A stretch of 64,000 bases of DNA. Source: Corylus avellana (lineage: Eukaryota > Streptophyta > Magnoliopsida > Fagales > Betulaceae). A model generated the notes under the pieces. That model was not told the origin of the DNA, made no database searches, and was given only the letters and a program-made list of their open reading frames with translations. Position numbers and translations under genes: made by a program. The stretch's first letter is position 1. Every line of letters starts with the position of its first letter. The DNA lies in NCBI RefSeq assembly GCF_901000735.1, contig NC_081546.1:16925220-16989219 (forward strand), read 5' to 3'. Positions 33,737-44,448 of this stretch are shown here, piece after piece.

Positions 33737-33850
33737 AATAGTATAGGGTTGGTGGAATAGTGTAGGGTTGGTGGAATAGTATAGGGTTGGTGAAATAGTA
33801 AAGGGTTGGTGGAATAGTGTAGGGTTGGTGGAATAGTGTAGGGTTGGTGG
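33737..33850 (+). promoter_or_regulatory. 19-bp tandem repeat upstream of LTR TATA box
   Basis: Six units of AATAGTRTAGGGTTGGTGG, with a partial seventh, run from the gap edge to 20 bp before TATAAATA (33871). Tandem units at this place in LTR U3 regions often act as enhancers (for example the BII boxes of tobacco Tnt1). The other family D LTR (44449) lacks the array. Confidence 0.7.
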
Positions 33851-35426
33851 AATAGTATTTGATTTTCTCCTATAAATAGAGCTCTTCTCCTTCAGAATTT
33901 TCACCACTCATCTCCTCTCCCATCTCTTGCATATATTCTTCCTTCTTCCGCTTTTTACTCGGTCTTTCTTCTTTCTAAGAGTGTTTACTCATAACAGAGA
34001 GAGAAAGGGCGAGACCAAGCGCTACAAGAAAGAAAGAACACAAGAGATAGCGGATTTTAGAAATTAGTTTCAAAAGATATACTAGTGGTGTTAGTCATAT
34101 TGGAGCAACTAGATTCCTTCATACCACTTCTAGCTTCAGTCTAGAGGTAAGTAAATTCACTACCCCTTCTAAAATTACTTCATGTCATGCTATTTATATA
34201 TTCTTGTCATGCTATTTATATATTCTTGTATCAAACTGTAAATGATTATTTTATTTACCTGTCATGGAGATATGTTGCATGCATGAAGGATTTATAAAAG
34301 AATTATTTAGAAAGTTTATATTTCTTTAAATGCTTTTTAAGCACAACAAGTTTATATTTGGAAAAGTTTCCATTTTAAGAAAAGAAAAGTTGAGAAATGA
34401 TGATGATTATAAGAAAGAAAAATGATGATAAACCCTCCTACATGTTGCCCTAAGATGCATCAAAAGAAGTACAAAGAAAAGTACAAGAGATGAGATAAAT
34501 GTTTATGAAATGAGGGCACATGTATGGAGGAGAGTATTTTTGGCCCCGAGATAAGATAAGATGAGAGTTCGGTACCGATACTCGGATGGAGGCGAAACCA
34601 CTGAAGGAGGCTATGCCAGAAGGTGGTATTCCATCAACAGACCGTTGAGTGCACCAAGAAAAGAGTTAATTGACGGTCGGGCATGGCTGAGGCCACAGTT
34701 CAGTGCCATGGTCACAAGGACCCGCAACCCTCGTACACAGGGGTAATAGTGTACATGGGCCTTATTATGAGAAAATGATACTATATTTTCAACGATGATA
34801 TGCTATGATGATTTACAGAGATTATTTATAATGATGCATTATGATGATGATTTACAGAGATTATTTATAATGATGCATTATGATGATGATTTATAAAGAT
34901 GATTTACAACGATGATCTATTACTAGATGTAATAGTATGTATATATTACGGGAGATGCAACCGTACATACAGATATTATTATGGCTAGAATTATATTTAT
35001 TTGCGAAAATGATTTTCAAAACTGAGAACAAGGAGTAAAACTATTTATGGTTGTGGATTTTACTTGCTGGGCCCCCTTTGGGCTCATTCAGTTTTATTTC
35101 TTGTTTTCAGGTAGAAAGGATGCTGGAATAGGAGGCCGGAATGGGGTGGGAATAATTATTAATTTTGAAAGTCTTTTCATATAAGTTATTGTAATGATAT
35201 GATATTCCGCAACTAAAGTTTAATGTTTTCTAATTTCGCTTGTAATAAAATCTCTTGAATAATGTTTTATACATTTTTCGTATCCTTTAAAATCAAGTAC
35301 TCTGATAGACCTTATAGATCTTTGCAAAAACTTTTGTTGTAAAAGAAGAAAAGTGGCAAACTCAGCCTTAACGGGCTGGGGATGTTACACTATATGTTAC
35401 GGTACTTTGTGTATCTGTATGTTACA

Positions 35427-36323
35427 TGTAATTCCCTGACCCTAACCCCAGTTAAGAGATAAACTATTTTGGACCCTAGGGTTAGTCGGAATCAAGTTGG
35501 GATGCTTCTGGAAAGTTTCTGGGGCAAGGAAGGACCTTCAGGCCAATCTCTGACCTGGAGGATCGATCCTATGAGCCAGAGGATTGATCCTCAGCCTAGA
35601 AAACCCTAAGGATCAATCCTCTTGTACTAGAATGCGATTTTAGAGTTTTTGTAAGCCCTAGTGCGGCCAAGACATCTATAAATACATCCCTAGCCTTCAC
35701 CAAACATCACAACGTGATTTTCACGGTTATGAGACACTTCTAGAATGTCGTGGTGAAGAGAGAGACTTTGTTTTGGGAGTTTCTAAGCCCCATAAGGTTA
35801 GTAAGATGATTAGTTACATTATTTATCATCGTTTAGATTCTTTTATTATAAGATAGTCTTATTAGGGCTTTCTTCTTGAGTTTATTAAGTGTTTGTTTGC
35901 AATATCCTATTGCTTTGAGCCCATAGTAAGTGTGATCAGTTAGGCTGATTTTCAATCATAGATTTTGGTTAGATTCAACCATAGATCATTCTAAAGATCG
36001 TTTTGGGTTTAGTCGAGTCATTTTTAGGTTCAGAAGTGTTCAGGCATGTCGTAAGAGGCAACTAGCAGCCTAGGATAGATCCCCTGCAGCGTAGGATCGA
36101 TCCTACCTAGCCAGGATCAATACTAGCCCCTCCAGAACCCTATTTTGTCAATCTTTAGGTCCTAAGTCAGTGTCTTTGGTCTAGGAGAGTTGTCGAACAT
36201 TAGGGTTTTTGCAGAAAATCACCTTGGAGAGTTCGATGTTGGTTTTGAGGACTATCCCAAGAGGCAAGTGAGTGAATCTCACATGGAAACTATTATGTGA
36301 TTAGCATTGTTTCAATGGACTGT
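35427..36323 (+). mobile_element. Family C LTR, copy 2, left part
   Basis: Starts TGTAATTCCCTGACCCTAACC directly after the end of copy 1. GGATCGATCC-type palindromes at 35563-35615 are followed by TATAAATA at 35677-35684, with more palindromes at 36079-36125. Interrupted at 36323 by the family B element and continued at 43697. Confidence 0.65.
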
Positions 36324-37637
36324 TGTTCCACAATTACCCACCTAAATTAATAGGCAAATAACTGGATGTTTTACCCTCAAGTGCACGAGGTCAACATAGT
36401 AGTATAGTGTGCAAATACGGGGTCATTCCCACAAGGATTGCTGAATCTCGTCTGAAAACAATTCCCAAAGTGAAATAAAACAAAAGATTGGATCTAAATT
36501 GATAATGATAAAAAGGTAGGGCTTTCATATTCACCACTAATTATATTTAGCTAATATATCAATATGCCAATGTTTTGGTGTCTACTCCTTAAACTATTGA
36601 TTTCCCTACGCAACGAATTAGGCATGGGTATCTACTCTAATTCTTTTTTTTTTCTTAGAGGCTTTAGCGTGGGTGTCTACTAAGTTGTTCTTTAATAAAG
36701 CATAAAACTGTAGAAATCGACAAACACATGAGGCCTAGGGCATGGGTGTCTACTCCTGGTTCCCCATGTTGATTAACCCAAGAATCCGGTGTGGATATCT
36801 TTTGTTACTTATGTCAAACTCAGGACTCGGTCATCTAAATTGATTTAACTAACTAGTCCATACCACATGCACATGTTGATCAGGCACACACATATGAGGA
36901 ATTCATGAAATTAGGTACTAATCAAGGTAGACACCACAACAAGATCATCACAAAGGTGCCAATATTGAATATTAACAAAATATAACTAGGGTTTCAATCT
37001 AGCCCTACTAAATAAATTAGCTACACATAGAGTTGATGTTAAACATCTTCATAAAATAAAAGAAAAGAAAGGAAAAGAATAAACCCAAAAGTTGAACTTG
37101 AAGAGCTCCAATTCTTCTCCTTACAAAGCATACCTATTCTAGAGGCTTAAGGGTCTATTTATAAGCTTTAGAAGTCCTTGACAAACTAGTAAACCTATAA
37201 ATTTCATAGGGTTTCAAAACCTATTATAATTGGGGTTGGAAAACCCTAATATGGAAATAATGACAATCTAGCCGCCACTTAATATGTCTTCTGCGCACGG
37301 GTGCGATCAATCGCAACCCATGTGTGCTCGATCGCAGGTTTGCGATCGAGCCTCTTCTATTATGCGCTCGAACACTAGTTGCCAACTTCGTGCTGTGTCT
37401 TCTTTGGTACTGCGCTCGATCGCAGGTAACCTGTGATCGATCGCAGTGTCAGGGGCTCCCATTTTTCCCATCTTCTCTCTTTGAGCCCAAATCTTCCAGA
37501 TTTACTTCATTTTCTTCCAAAAGCCTACAAAAGTATGGAAAACACAAAAATGAATTAAAATGACCTGATTAACTAAAACCAAAGGATTAAAACATGTAAG
37601 TTAAGGGCTAAAAATATGAATATTTTAACACTTAACA
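36324..37637 (-). mobile_element. 3' LTR of family B element
   Basis: 1,314 bp; on the plus strand it starts TGTTCCACAATTACCC and ends ACACTTAACA. It is highly similar to 42340-43696, with a deletion near 36570 and scattered substitutions, so the insertion is not very recent. Contains the CG-palindrome cluster 37290-37450 and a minus-strand TATAAATA at 37163-37156. Confidence 0.85.
37290..37450. promoter_or_regulatory. GCGATCGC-type palindrome cluster in family B 3' LTR
   Basis: Includes TGCGATCAATCGCA, TGTGCTCGATCGCA, TTGCGATCGAG, TGCGCTCGATCGCA and TGTGATCGATCGCA within 160 bp, 130 bp upstream (minus sense) of the TATA box. The same order is kept in the other LTR at 43360-43505. Confidence 0.75.
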
Positions 37638-37653
37638 CATCCCCAAACTTACA
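37638..37653 (-). promoter_or_regulatory. Polypurine tract of family B element
   Basis: Minus-strand TGTAAGTTTGGGGATG directly before the 3' LTR; expected primer for plus-strand synthesis. Confidence 0.75.
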
Positions 37654-38416
37654 TATTGCTAGTCCCTTAGCAATACCAAACTAAAAACAAAATGGAAAAA
37701 CTGAAAACAAAAAGATAAATCCATTTTTTGTGGGATGTACAATTGCATTTAGCATATGCAACAAGCCTTTTAAACCCATAGGAATTCCATAGAGGACGAG
37801 TGAAGTCTCGTGAGGGTTTTCTAGAAATGTTACACACAAACATCATGCATAGTTCATGTTATCCCAAAAATTAAAGCATCACTTCAAGATCATGATTTTC
37901 ATTCATTAGCAAGCTTAAAAAGATGAACTCCATCTTCACAATGAATTGGAATCTCAAAGTGCAATTACTTATAAAGGACATGCTAAAACCTCACAAGTTT
38001 GAAAACAGTGTAAAGTGAATTAGCACAAAATTATGAGGCTTCCAAATCTTTCCAATGTGTAATATCTCCATATCTCAAAATTCATTGAAATCCCTATTAA
38101 AATGAACAACAATGGCATATTTCTTTTTTTCACTCTCTTTTTTTTGGTCAGGTTGTGCAATGTTTGGTTCCCTTAAGCTTTGTAATTGACCAATGTAGCA
38201 AGTGTTAAGTCAATGACTTGCAAACCAGATGGTTTTAGGGCATTAGGTGTATACACACCCCTAAGGACCTACTAACTTGAGTCAAAAAGGCTACAAAACC
38301 AAACCAACCTTGACATTGATCAAATCTAAAATTTTCACCTTTTGATGTGAACACTCAATACTTTGAGGCAAAATGTCGAGTTACTCAGTTAAAACTTCAT
38401 CAATGATCATTTATTT

Positions 38417-38457
<41 letters not shown>

Positions 38458-38745
38458 TTTCAATATATATGCCATAGTGTCATCAAATAAGTCATCCAAT
38501 TTCATCCAAGCTGCAGAAACACACATATCAGACCTCATGTCATACCTCACAGATTATGTTCTAATGTGCTTGTGTGATCAGATCAAAGATATGATTTTTC
38601 AACTGTCCTCAACAAGTAACCAAACTAACAAATTCACTCATCAGATCACGTGTTCAAAATTTTAAGCTTACTGATGAATTCAAGCCACAATTCTTTTAGA
38701 TCAACTTAAAATTTTAGGACAAACATGAACATGCATATATATATA

Positions 38746-38790
<45 letters not shown>

Positions 38791-39162
38791 TCAAACAAAC
38801 ACACAAAACAAACAAAATAACATGAAATTGGGACAAAGTGTGTGTAAACAGCACGTATGCCCATGCCCCTAAACTTAAATGACACATTGTCCCCAATGTG
38901 TCTAAGTAAAGGAAAGAGTGTACCCGGGAGATGGTCGATATGATCTTGGAAAGCATGGCTCATAGCACACCCCCAAACTTGAAGTCAAGCACACTTGTTC
39001 CTGCAAAGTAAAAAAACACAAAAACAAGTAAAAAGTAACAAAACTAAAAATAAAGAAATAAAAATTGAACTTAAAACACACTAAACAAAACAAAAGGAAA
39101 AACTATGGGGTGCCTCCCATGGGCGCTAAGTTTTACATCTTCAGCCAGACAATGGTCCACGC
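37654..39162 (-). mobile_element. 3' non-coding region of family B element
   Basis: Untranslated stretch between the second ORF and the polypurine tract. It includes a (CA)n(TA)n tract at 38420-38457, a (TA)n tract at 38734-38787, and a second purine-rich run on the minus strand near 38970-38985 (CAAGTTTGGGGGTG). Similar purine runs recur in family A. Confidence 0.65.
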
Positions 39163-40071
39163 TCAGTGCTGTCTAGAAGTTGATGCTTCAGAAGGTGGTG
39201 GTAAACGGCTAAGTATGGTCCGCATTAATTCTCCCAAGGCAGCTAGTCGTTGATCCATCAATGCTTTATCTTCTCGAGCTTCCCTTCTTTGATTAGCCAA
39301 TTCTCTTTGAAGGCCTGCCATCTCTTCACTAAGGGAGCAGTACTGTGCGGCTTGAAAAATCATTGGGGCCTCCTCCTCCTTTGCTGCTGCCGGCTCAGCT
39401 GCCGGTTCATCTTCGGCCATTGGCTTGGCCTCACTCTCTTCTTCACCAGCTGCAGGTGCTGGGAGTACCCGGGGCATATGGGAGCAGCTCTTATTCCATT
39501 GGCGAATGCCAAAAATAGGAGTAGTAGTAACTGGTTCGTCTGCTGCGGTGCCCTTGATGCCCTTTTTCCGAAGAATATACGTGATGAGGTATGGGAAAAG
39601 CAACCCCCATGAATGAGTGGACTCTGCTTCCCCAATGTGCACTCCATTCCAAAATTTATGTATTTGGTTCCAAATAATATTAGGAATGGAGTACCAGACA
39701 TCCTTGTGGAAAGCGTAGAGGGTCTGTAGAAATTGATCACGCCTTTGAGTTTTGTGTCCCAAGGGGAAGGCATTGCGATGTAGGATGGAGTCCACAAACC
39801 AAAGCCGTTGGGGTAGCTTGGATCGGCTGCCGGCATTATGGTGGGCGTCTGCATATTGCCCTTGATACATGTCTTCAATGATTTCTACCATATAGACTTG
39901 GGGCGGTTGCTCGGCAAGATGTCTGGCTTCAGCAGGGTGCTCATCATTGCATTGAAGGGCTGCCGCAATGTCGGCCCTTGTCACGTCAATGGCTTGGCCG
40001 TGCACCTTGGAAGAGAGAGCAACCAAATTGTTGCAGTCATGGGAAAGGTTGGCATAGAATTCAACTACCAA
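39163..40071 (-). CDS. Second ORF of family B element: putative plant transposon protein
   Basis: An intact open frame of about 300 codons. N-terminal part VVEFYANLSHDCNNL... matches the domain named putative plant transposon protein, found with Athila-type elements and in host-genome relics. A middle segment (FWNGVHIGEAESTHSWGLLFPYLITYIL) is hydrophobic. The C-terminal third is Ala/Glu-rich with a coiled coil (SLSEEMAGLQRELANQRREAREDKALMDQRL). There is no ATG before the domain in this frame (the first codon is TTG), so the true start may be lost or upstream by splicing. Retained while gag has decayed. Function unknown. A broken homologue is at 14590-15676. Confidence 0.65.
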   Translation of the reverse strand: MVVEFYANLSHDCNNLVALSSKVHGQAIDVTRADIAAALQCNDEHPAEARHLAEQPPQVYMVEIIEDMYQGQYADAHHNAGSRSKLPQRLWFVDSILHRNAFPLGHKTQRRDQFLQTLYAFHKDVWYSIPNIIWNQIHKFWNGVHIGEAESTHSWGLLFPYLITYILRKKGIKGTAADEPVTTTPIFGIRQWNKSCSHMPRVLPAPAAGEEESEAKPMAEDEPAAEPAAAKEEEAPMIFQAAQYCSLSEEMAGLQRELANQRREAREDKALMDQRLAALGELMRTILSRLPPPSEASTSRQH

Positions 40072-40189
40072 CCTCCGGTAGGCGGTGGAGGTGACCGGAG
40101 TTGGGTGCTTTGGGGCACTTGTACTTCGCCGGAAGGGTGTGAGGAGGAATAGGGGGAAAATGACCTAAAATAGGTCACGTGCCCTACTG

Positions 40190-40370
40190 TCCGAGTGCGC
40201 TCGATCGTACTAATGGTGCAGTCGATCGAATTCGGGCAGGGGTGTGCATGTGTGGCTGAGGTGTGCTCGAGCGCACTCAAGGTGCATTCGATTGCACTAA
40301 CAGAATGTGTAAAGCAATCATTCGGTTACTGCACTCGATCGCATGCTAGCTGTGATCGATCGTAGTAACA
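40190..40370. repeat. GCGATCGC-type palindrome cluster between gag and second ORF
   Basis: Eight imperfect palindromes such as GAGTGCGCTCGATCGTAC, TGTGCTCGAGCGCACTC and TGTGATCGATCGTAG in about 170 bp, in internal sequence rather than the LTR. Confidence 0.7.
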
Positions 40371-40599
40371 TAAAGTTTTTTTTTTTTTTGAATGCATAAT
40401 GTTCAGCAGTGAAAAATTAAGACACATGTAAAGTAAAGAAATTGATATGATGAAAAACAAGAAAAAAAAAATGTACCGCCCTTAGTGGCCTCGGTACCAC
40501 TATTTTGAGTAGATGCATTTGAGCTTCTGGATTGCTCAAACGCTTCTACTTGTGACTATAATGTCTCTAGTGTGAAGAGCTGCACTTGAGCTCAACAGA

Positions 40600-42057
40600 C
40601 TATGGCTCAAGTGCCCTTGGTAGTGCAAGAACAGGACCTCTGAGAACTGTGGCTGCTTTCAGCTGCTGGTGACTCCTTGGGTCAGGTATTGTTTGAGCTG
40701 GAAATTCTCCCTGCTTCCTCTCACTTAGCTCCTTTGCCATCTGACCAATTTGCACTTCCAGTCTTTGAATGGCTTGATCAGTCTTTGTATCGAATTGTTT
40801 TTGATCAGCCGTGAATTGCTGTTGTAAGGTCACCAAGTTGTGTATCTTATTCTCTAATTGGTTCAACTTTGACTCTTGAGTTCGTTGGCTTCCATGTTGG
40901 GGCCCCTTCTGCTGTCCTTGATTATTACTCCAAGAGAAATTTGGATGGTTGCGCCATCCTGGATTGTAGTGTTGGAGTATGGATTGTTCTTGTGGGGGTA
41001 ATTGTTTTGTCCCACATAATTCACCTCTTCTTGCTCTGCAAATGAAGATAAGGGACACATCTAAGTAGTGTGATCTAGGTGGGAACAAATAGCACATACC
41101 TGGTTGGTGTGTCCTATTGCAGATGTGAGATTTTCTGAGCAGTCGTGGCCTTGACAATCATGTCCAACTTCTTTTCCACAACGGCCATCTGATTGGGAGA
41201 TCCCCCATTGAGGTTTACTTCAAATATGCCCTTGCTTTTGAATCCTCTCCTTCCTCTAGAGCAGAATTGCTGGGAATGCACACTTAATGTTCCAAACAGC
41301 TCCATTGCTTCCTCACTACTTTTCTCCATAAGTGTTCCTACACAAGCTGAATCAACCATCCCTTTGTTAGTATCATCTAAACCTTTATAGAAAATTTGTA
41401 CCTGATCATCTTGAGGGAAGTTGTGATGTGGCACTTTAGAAGCAATGAATTGAAGTGATCCCATGCCTCGAACAACAGATCTCCATCTCGTTGTTGGAAC
41501 ATTTGAAGTTCCCTTTTAAGTTGTCTTGTCTTCTGAGCTGGGAAAAACTTCTTCAGAAACTTAGTGGCTAATTCTTCCCAAGTATGGATAGAATCTGCAA
41601 GCAAAGAATTATACCGCTGTTTAGCATTATCTTTCAAAGAGAAAGGAGAGAGGACTGACCTGAGTCTCTCTGGGGTTAGGCCTTGGACATGCCGCAACTT
41701 GCATAAATCAAAGAATTCTTTAAGATGCAAGTTGGGATCCTTAGTAGCTGTGCCTCTGAAGTGAGTCAATGCATTAAGGATTTGAGGAGAAATATAATAA
41801 CTGCCTTCCACCTCCGGTTGATATGCTGCGCATGAGGGTTGCTGGAGGTTTGCTGGAACGAATGACTGCTTCATCGGTCTCCGCACCAGTGGTGGATTTG
41901 CCTCTAATGGTCTTGGCCCAATTGGATTCTCTTGCAAATCTTCCATCTTAATTTCTTCCTCTTCTTCTTTGTCTCTAGGTCGTTGTCGAATTGTTTGCTC
42001 AATTTTAGGATTGAGTGGAATGACGGTTGAGTCTTGAGATCGATGACCTTGCATCAA
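40600..42057 (-). pseudogene. Athila-type gag pseudogene of family B element
   Basis: Starts MMQGHRSQDSTVIPLNP and contains the capsid-like retrotransposon gag domain: HLKEFFDLCKLRHVQGLTPE, RSVLSPFSLKDNAKQRYNSL, TWEELATKFLKKFFPAQKT, LKRELQMFQQRDGDLLFEAW. This forms the particle in active elements. A frame change near 41400 moves the frame to VPHHNFPQDDQVQIFYKGL and EEAMELFGTL. The zinc knuckle near 41055-41100 reads VCAICSHLDHTT then a stop then MCP, so its last part is cut. The tail has YNPGWRNHPNFSWSNN and a coiled coil. At least two frameshifts and one stop. Confidence 0.8.
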
Positions 42058-42116
42058 TTGAATTATTTTTTCAGTTAGGCAGCTTCAGTGCTGCTGGTTC
42101 GGATGCTCCCTGGAAC

Positions 42117-42170
42117 TGCACTCGATCGCAGGTTGGTGCGTTTGATTGCACTGCGCTCGATCGCAATCAC
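42117..42170. repeat. GCGATCGC-type palindromes in family B leader
   Basis: GCACTCGATCGCAGG, GTGCGTTTGATTGCAC and TGCGCTCGATCGCA lie between the primer site and gag. Confidence 0.65.
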
Positions 42171-42315
42171 AGAATGCTAGTCCGCAACCTAAAATAGAAA
42201 ACAGAAAAATTAAAGAATCAATAGAAAATCTTTTTTTGACAAAAACAAAATTGAAAATTGAAAATTAAAATAACACAACTAAAGGAAAATGAATTTTAAA
42301 CAAAATTTGCCGTAG

Positions 42316-42333
42316 TCCCCTACAACGACGCCA
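42316..42333 (-). promoter_or_regulatory. Primer binding site of family B element
   Basis: Minus-strand TGGCGTCGTTGTAGGGGA, three mismatches from the tRNA-Asp complement, six bases inside the 5' LTR. Confidence 0.75.
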
Positions 42334-42339
42334 AAAACT

Positions 42340-43696
42340 TGTTCCACAATTACCCACCTAAATTAATAGGCAAATAACTGGATATTTTACCCGCAAGTGC
42401 AAAAGGTCAACATAGAAGTATAGTGTGCAAATATGGGGTCATTCCCACGAGGACTGCTGAATCTTGTGTAAAATTAATTCCCAAAGTGAAATAAAACAAG
42501 AGATTGGATTTAAATTGATAATGATAAAAAGGTAGGGCTTTGATATCCACCACTAATTATATTTAGCTAATATATCAATATGCTAATGTTTTGATCATGT
42601 TATGAATATCTAATGTTTGTCAACCTAAGGGCATTGGAGTCTACTCCTTAAACTATTGATTTCCCTAAGCAACGAATTAGGCATTAGTGTCTACTGTAAT
42701 TCTTTTTTTTCTTAAAGGATTTAGCATGGGTGTCTACTAAGTTCTTCTTTAAGAAAGCGTAAAACTGTGGAAATCGACAAACACATGAGGCCTAGGGCAT
42801 GGGTGTCTACTCCCGGTTCCCCATGTTGATTAACCCAAGAATCCAGTGTGGATATCTTTTGCTACTTATGTTAAACCCAGGACTCGGTCATCCAAATTGA
42901 TTTAACTAACTAGTCCATACCACATGCACATGTTGATCAGGCACACACATATGAGGAATTTATGAAACTAGGTATTAATCAAGTTAGACACCATAACAAG
43001 ATCATCACAAAAGCTCCAATATTGAATATTAACAAAACATAACTAGGCTTCCATCTAGCCCTACTAAATAAATTAGCTACACATAGAGTTGATGTTAAAC
43101 ATCTTCATAAAATAAAAATAAAAAAAAGGGAAAAGAATAAACCCGAAACTTGAACTTGAAGAGCTCCAATTCTTCTCCTTACAACACATACCTATTTTAG
43201 AGGCTTAAGGGTCTATTTATAAGCTTTAGAAGTCCTTGACAAACTAGTAAACCTAGGAATTTCATAGGGTTTCAAAACCTATTACAATTGGGAGTTGGAA
43301 AACCCTAATATGGAAAGAATAACAATCTAGCCACCACATGATATGTCTTCTGTGCAAGGGTGCGATCGATCGCAACCCGTGCGCGCTCGATCGCAGGTTT
43401 GCGATCGAGCCTCTTCTATTATGCTCTCAAACGCTAGTTGCCTACTTCGTGCAATGTCTTCTCCGGTACTGCGCTCGATCGCAGGTAACCTGTGATCAAT
43501 CGCAATGTCAGGGGCTCCCATTTTTCCCATCTTCTCTCTTTGAGCCCAAATCTTCATGATTTACTTTATTTTCTTCCAAAAGCCTACGAAAGTATGGAAA
43601 GCACAAAAATGAATTAAAATGACCTAATTAACTAAAACCAAAGGATTAAAACATGTAAGTCAAGGGCCAAAAATATGAATATTTTAGCACTGAACA
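42340..43696 (-). mobile_element. 5' LTR of family B element
   Basis: 1,357 bp, starting TGTTCCACAATTACCC and ending GCACTGAACA on the plus strand. Palindrome cluster 43360-43505 lies upstream of the minus-strand TATAAATA at 43221-43214. Four copies of the inverse of AGTAGACACCCATGCC lie at 42630-42810. Confidence 0.85.
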
Positions 43697-44448
43697 CGTA
43701 CTATTTTGATATGAATGAGAAAACATGCATCACTTTTATTGCACGAACTCTATTTTCTGAACATGTGAACTCTCATATTTGTGCATATGATGTAACTATG
43801 ATTACTAGCTAAGCTAAAGTTTGCGTAAGCATTTTAGGTCATGCATGCTTGTAAAATATCGTGAAGATAAGTGGATTTAGTAGATATGGCACTGTGTCAT
43901 GGGCTACTAGAATACGGGTAAAGCCCTATGGTCCAGTTTTGTTATGTTTTGCCATTAGATCTAAGAGGCCAGCTGAGTAACCACATGTATCCATGTTCAC
44001 ATTGTGGTTACGACATACTGCATTGTTAGCAGTGTGGGCGGCCCAGGGTCGGAACCACTCGGGCTATTTGATAATGACCGCTAGTTTGTGCACATCGGGG
44101 CATCGGTGTTATACCAGAGGTTCTTTTGAGAACGCACAAACCCTATCGGGAAGGGGTAAGGGCCCGAATAGACCATATGGAGTTTAGCTAAGACGGTAGG
44201 ATCAAAATTATCATATATTCATATATTTATACTACATTTCATATTCTCTTACTAAATATTAGTTTTCTTGCACGATGTTACATGTTAATGATGAATAAAC
44301 CTTTTGCACATCATTCGTTCACAAATCATATAATTTGCCTTCATGTTGTTTTATCTCACTAAGTGGTGCACTTACACTTGATCTCTTTCCACTTATGGAA
44401 CACTATTGTGTTTCACAGATAGTCAGGAATTAGACGAAGATGTTAGGG
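43697..44448 (+). mobile_element. Family C LTR, copy 2, right part
   Basis: Continues the LTR interrupted at 36323. It includes a GC-richer stretch (44035-44170) resembling 45720-45900 of family D, so families C and D are related in this zone. It ends where the next LTR starts at 44449. Confidence 0.55.

Larger units (their letters stand above)
33424..35389 (+). mobile_element. Family D gypsy-type solo LTR (contains a gap)
   Basis: Starts TGTGATTCCCCAAATTACC and ends GGGCTGGGGATGTTACA. The flanks share ACACT (33419-33423 and 35385-35389, the latter overlapping the LTR end), consistent with a 5-bp target duplication. It contains CGAACGTTCG-type palindromes, the 100-N gap, a 19-bp tandem array, TATAAATA at 33871-33878 and a pyrimidine-rich leader. 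A second copy starts at 44449. Confidence 0.65.
31686..35426 (+). mobile_element. Family C gypsy-type LTR, copy 1, split by family D LTR
   Basis: Starts TGTAATACCCAAAAAATATA and, after removing the insertion 33424-35384, ends CTGTATGTTACA at 35426. About 1.78 kb remains. It has GGATCGATCC-type palindrome clusters at 31828-31895 and 32487-32590, and a 90-bp direct duplication (32616-32705 and 32706-32795). A zone of repeated 'ggttacc-aatg-ggtgccggt' phrases lies near 33045-33310. No internal coding region is attached. Confidence 0.6.
36324..43696 (-). mobile_element. Complete gag-only Athila-like retroelement (family B)
   Basis: A 7.37-kb element in minus orientation with two LTRs (42340-43696 and 36324-37637), tRNA-Asp-like primer site, gag pseudogene (42057-40600), a second ORF (40071-39163), and a polypurine tract. 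There is no room for, or trace of, protease, reverse transcriptase, RNase H or integrase. It thus fits the class of gag-bearing non-autonomous LTR elements. It is inserted in family C LTR copy 2. A clear target duplication was not seen (ACTGT left, CGTAC right). Confidence 0.8.

Noticed and set aside
33737..33850. CRISPR-like array
   Set aside because: Direct 19-bp units without unique spacers in a plant LTR; a simple tandem repeat.
38714..38963. Two 80-codon frames with Tyr-Ile repeats on the minus strand
   Set aside because: Translate a (TA)n microsatellite and the retroelement untranslated region.
39250..40280. Plus-strand frames opposite the family B second ORF
   Set aside because: Shadows of the coding frame on the other strand.
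36324..43696. Autonomous pol region in the family B element
   Set aside because: Looked for RT (YVDD/YLDD-like), RNase H and integrase motifs on the minus strand between gag and the polypurine tract and found none.
36319..43701. Target-site duplication of the family B element
   Set aside because: Flanking five-mers (ACTGT and CGTAC) do not match; not claimed.
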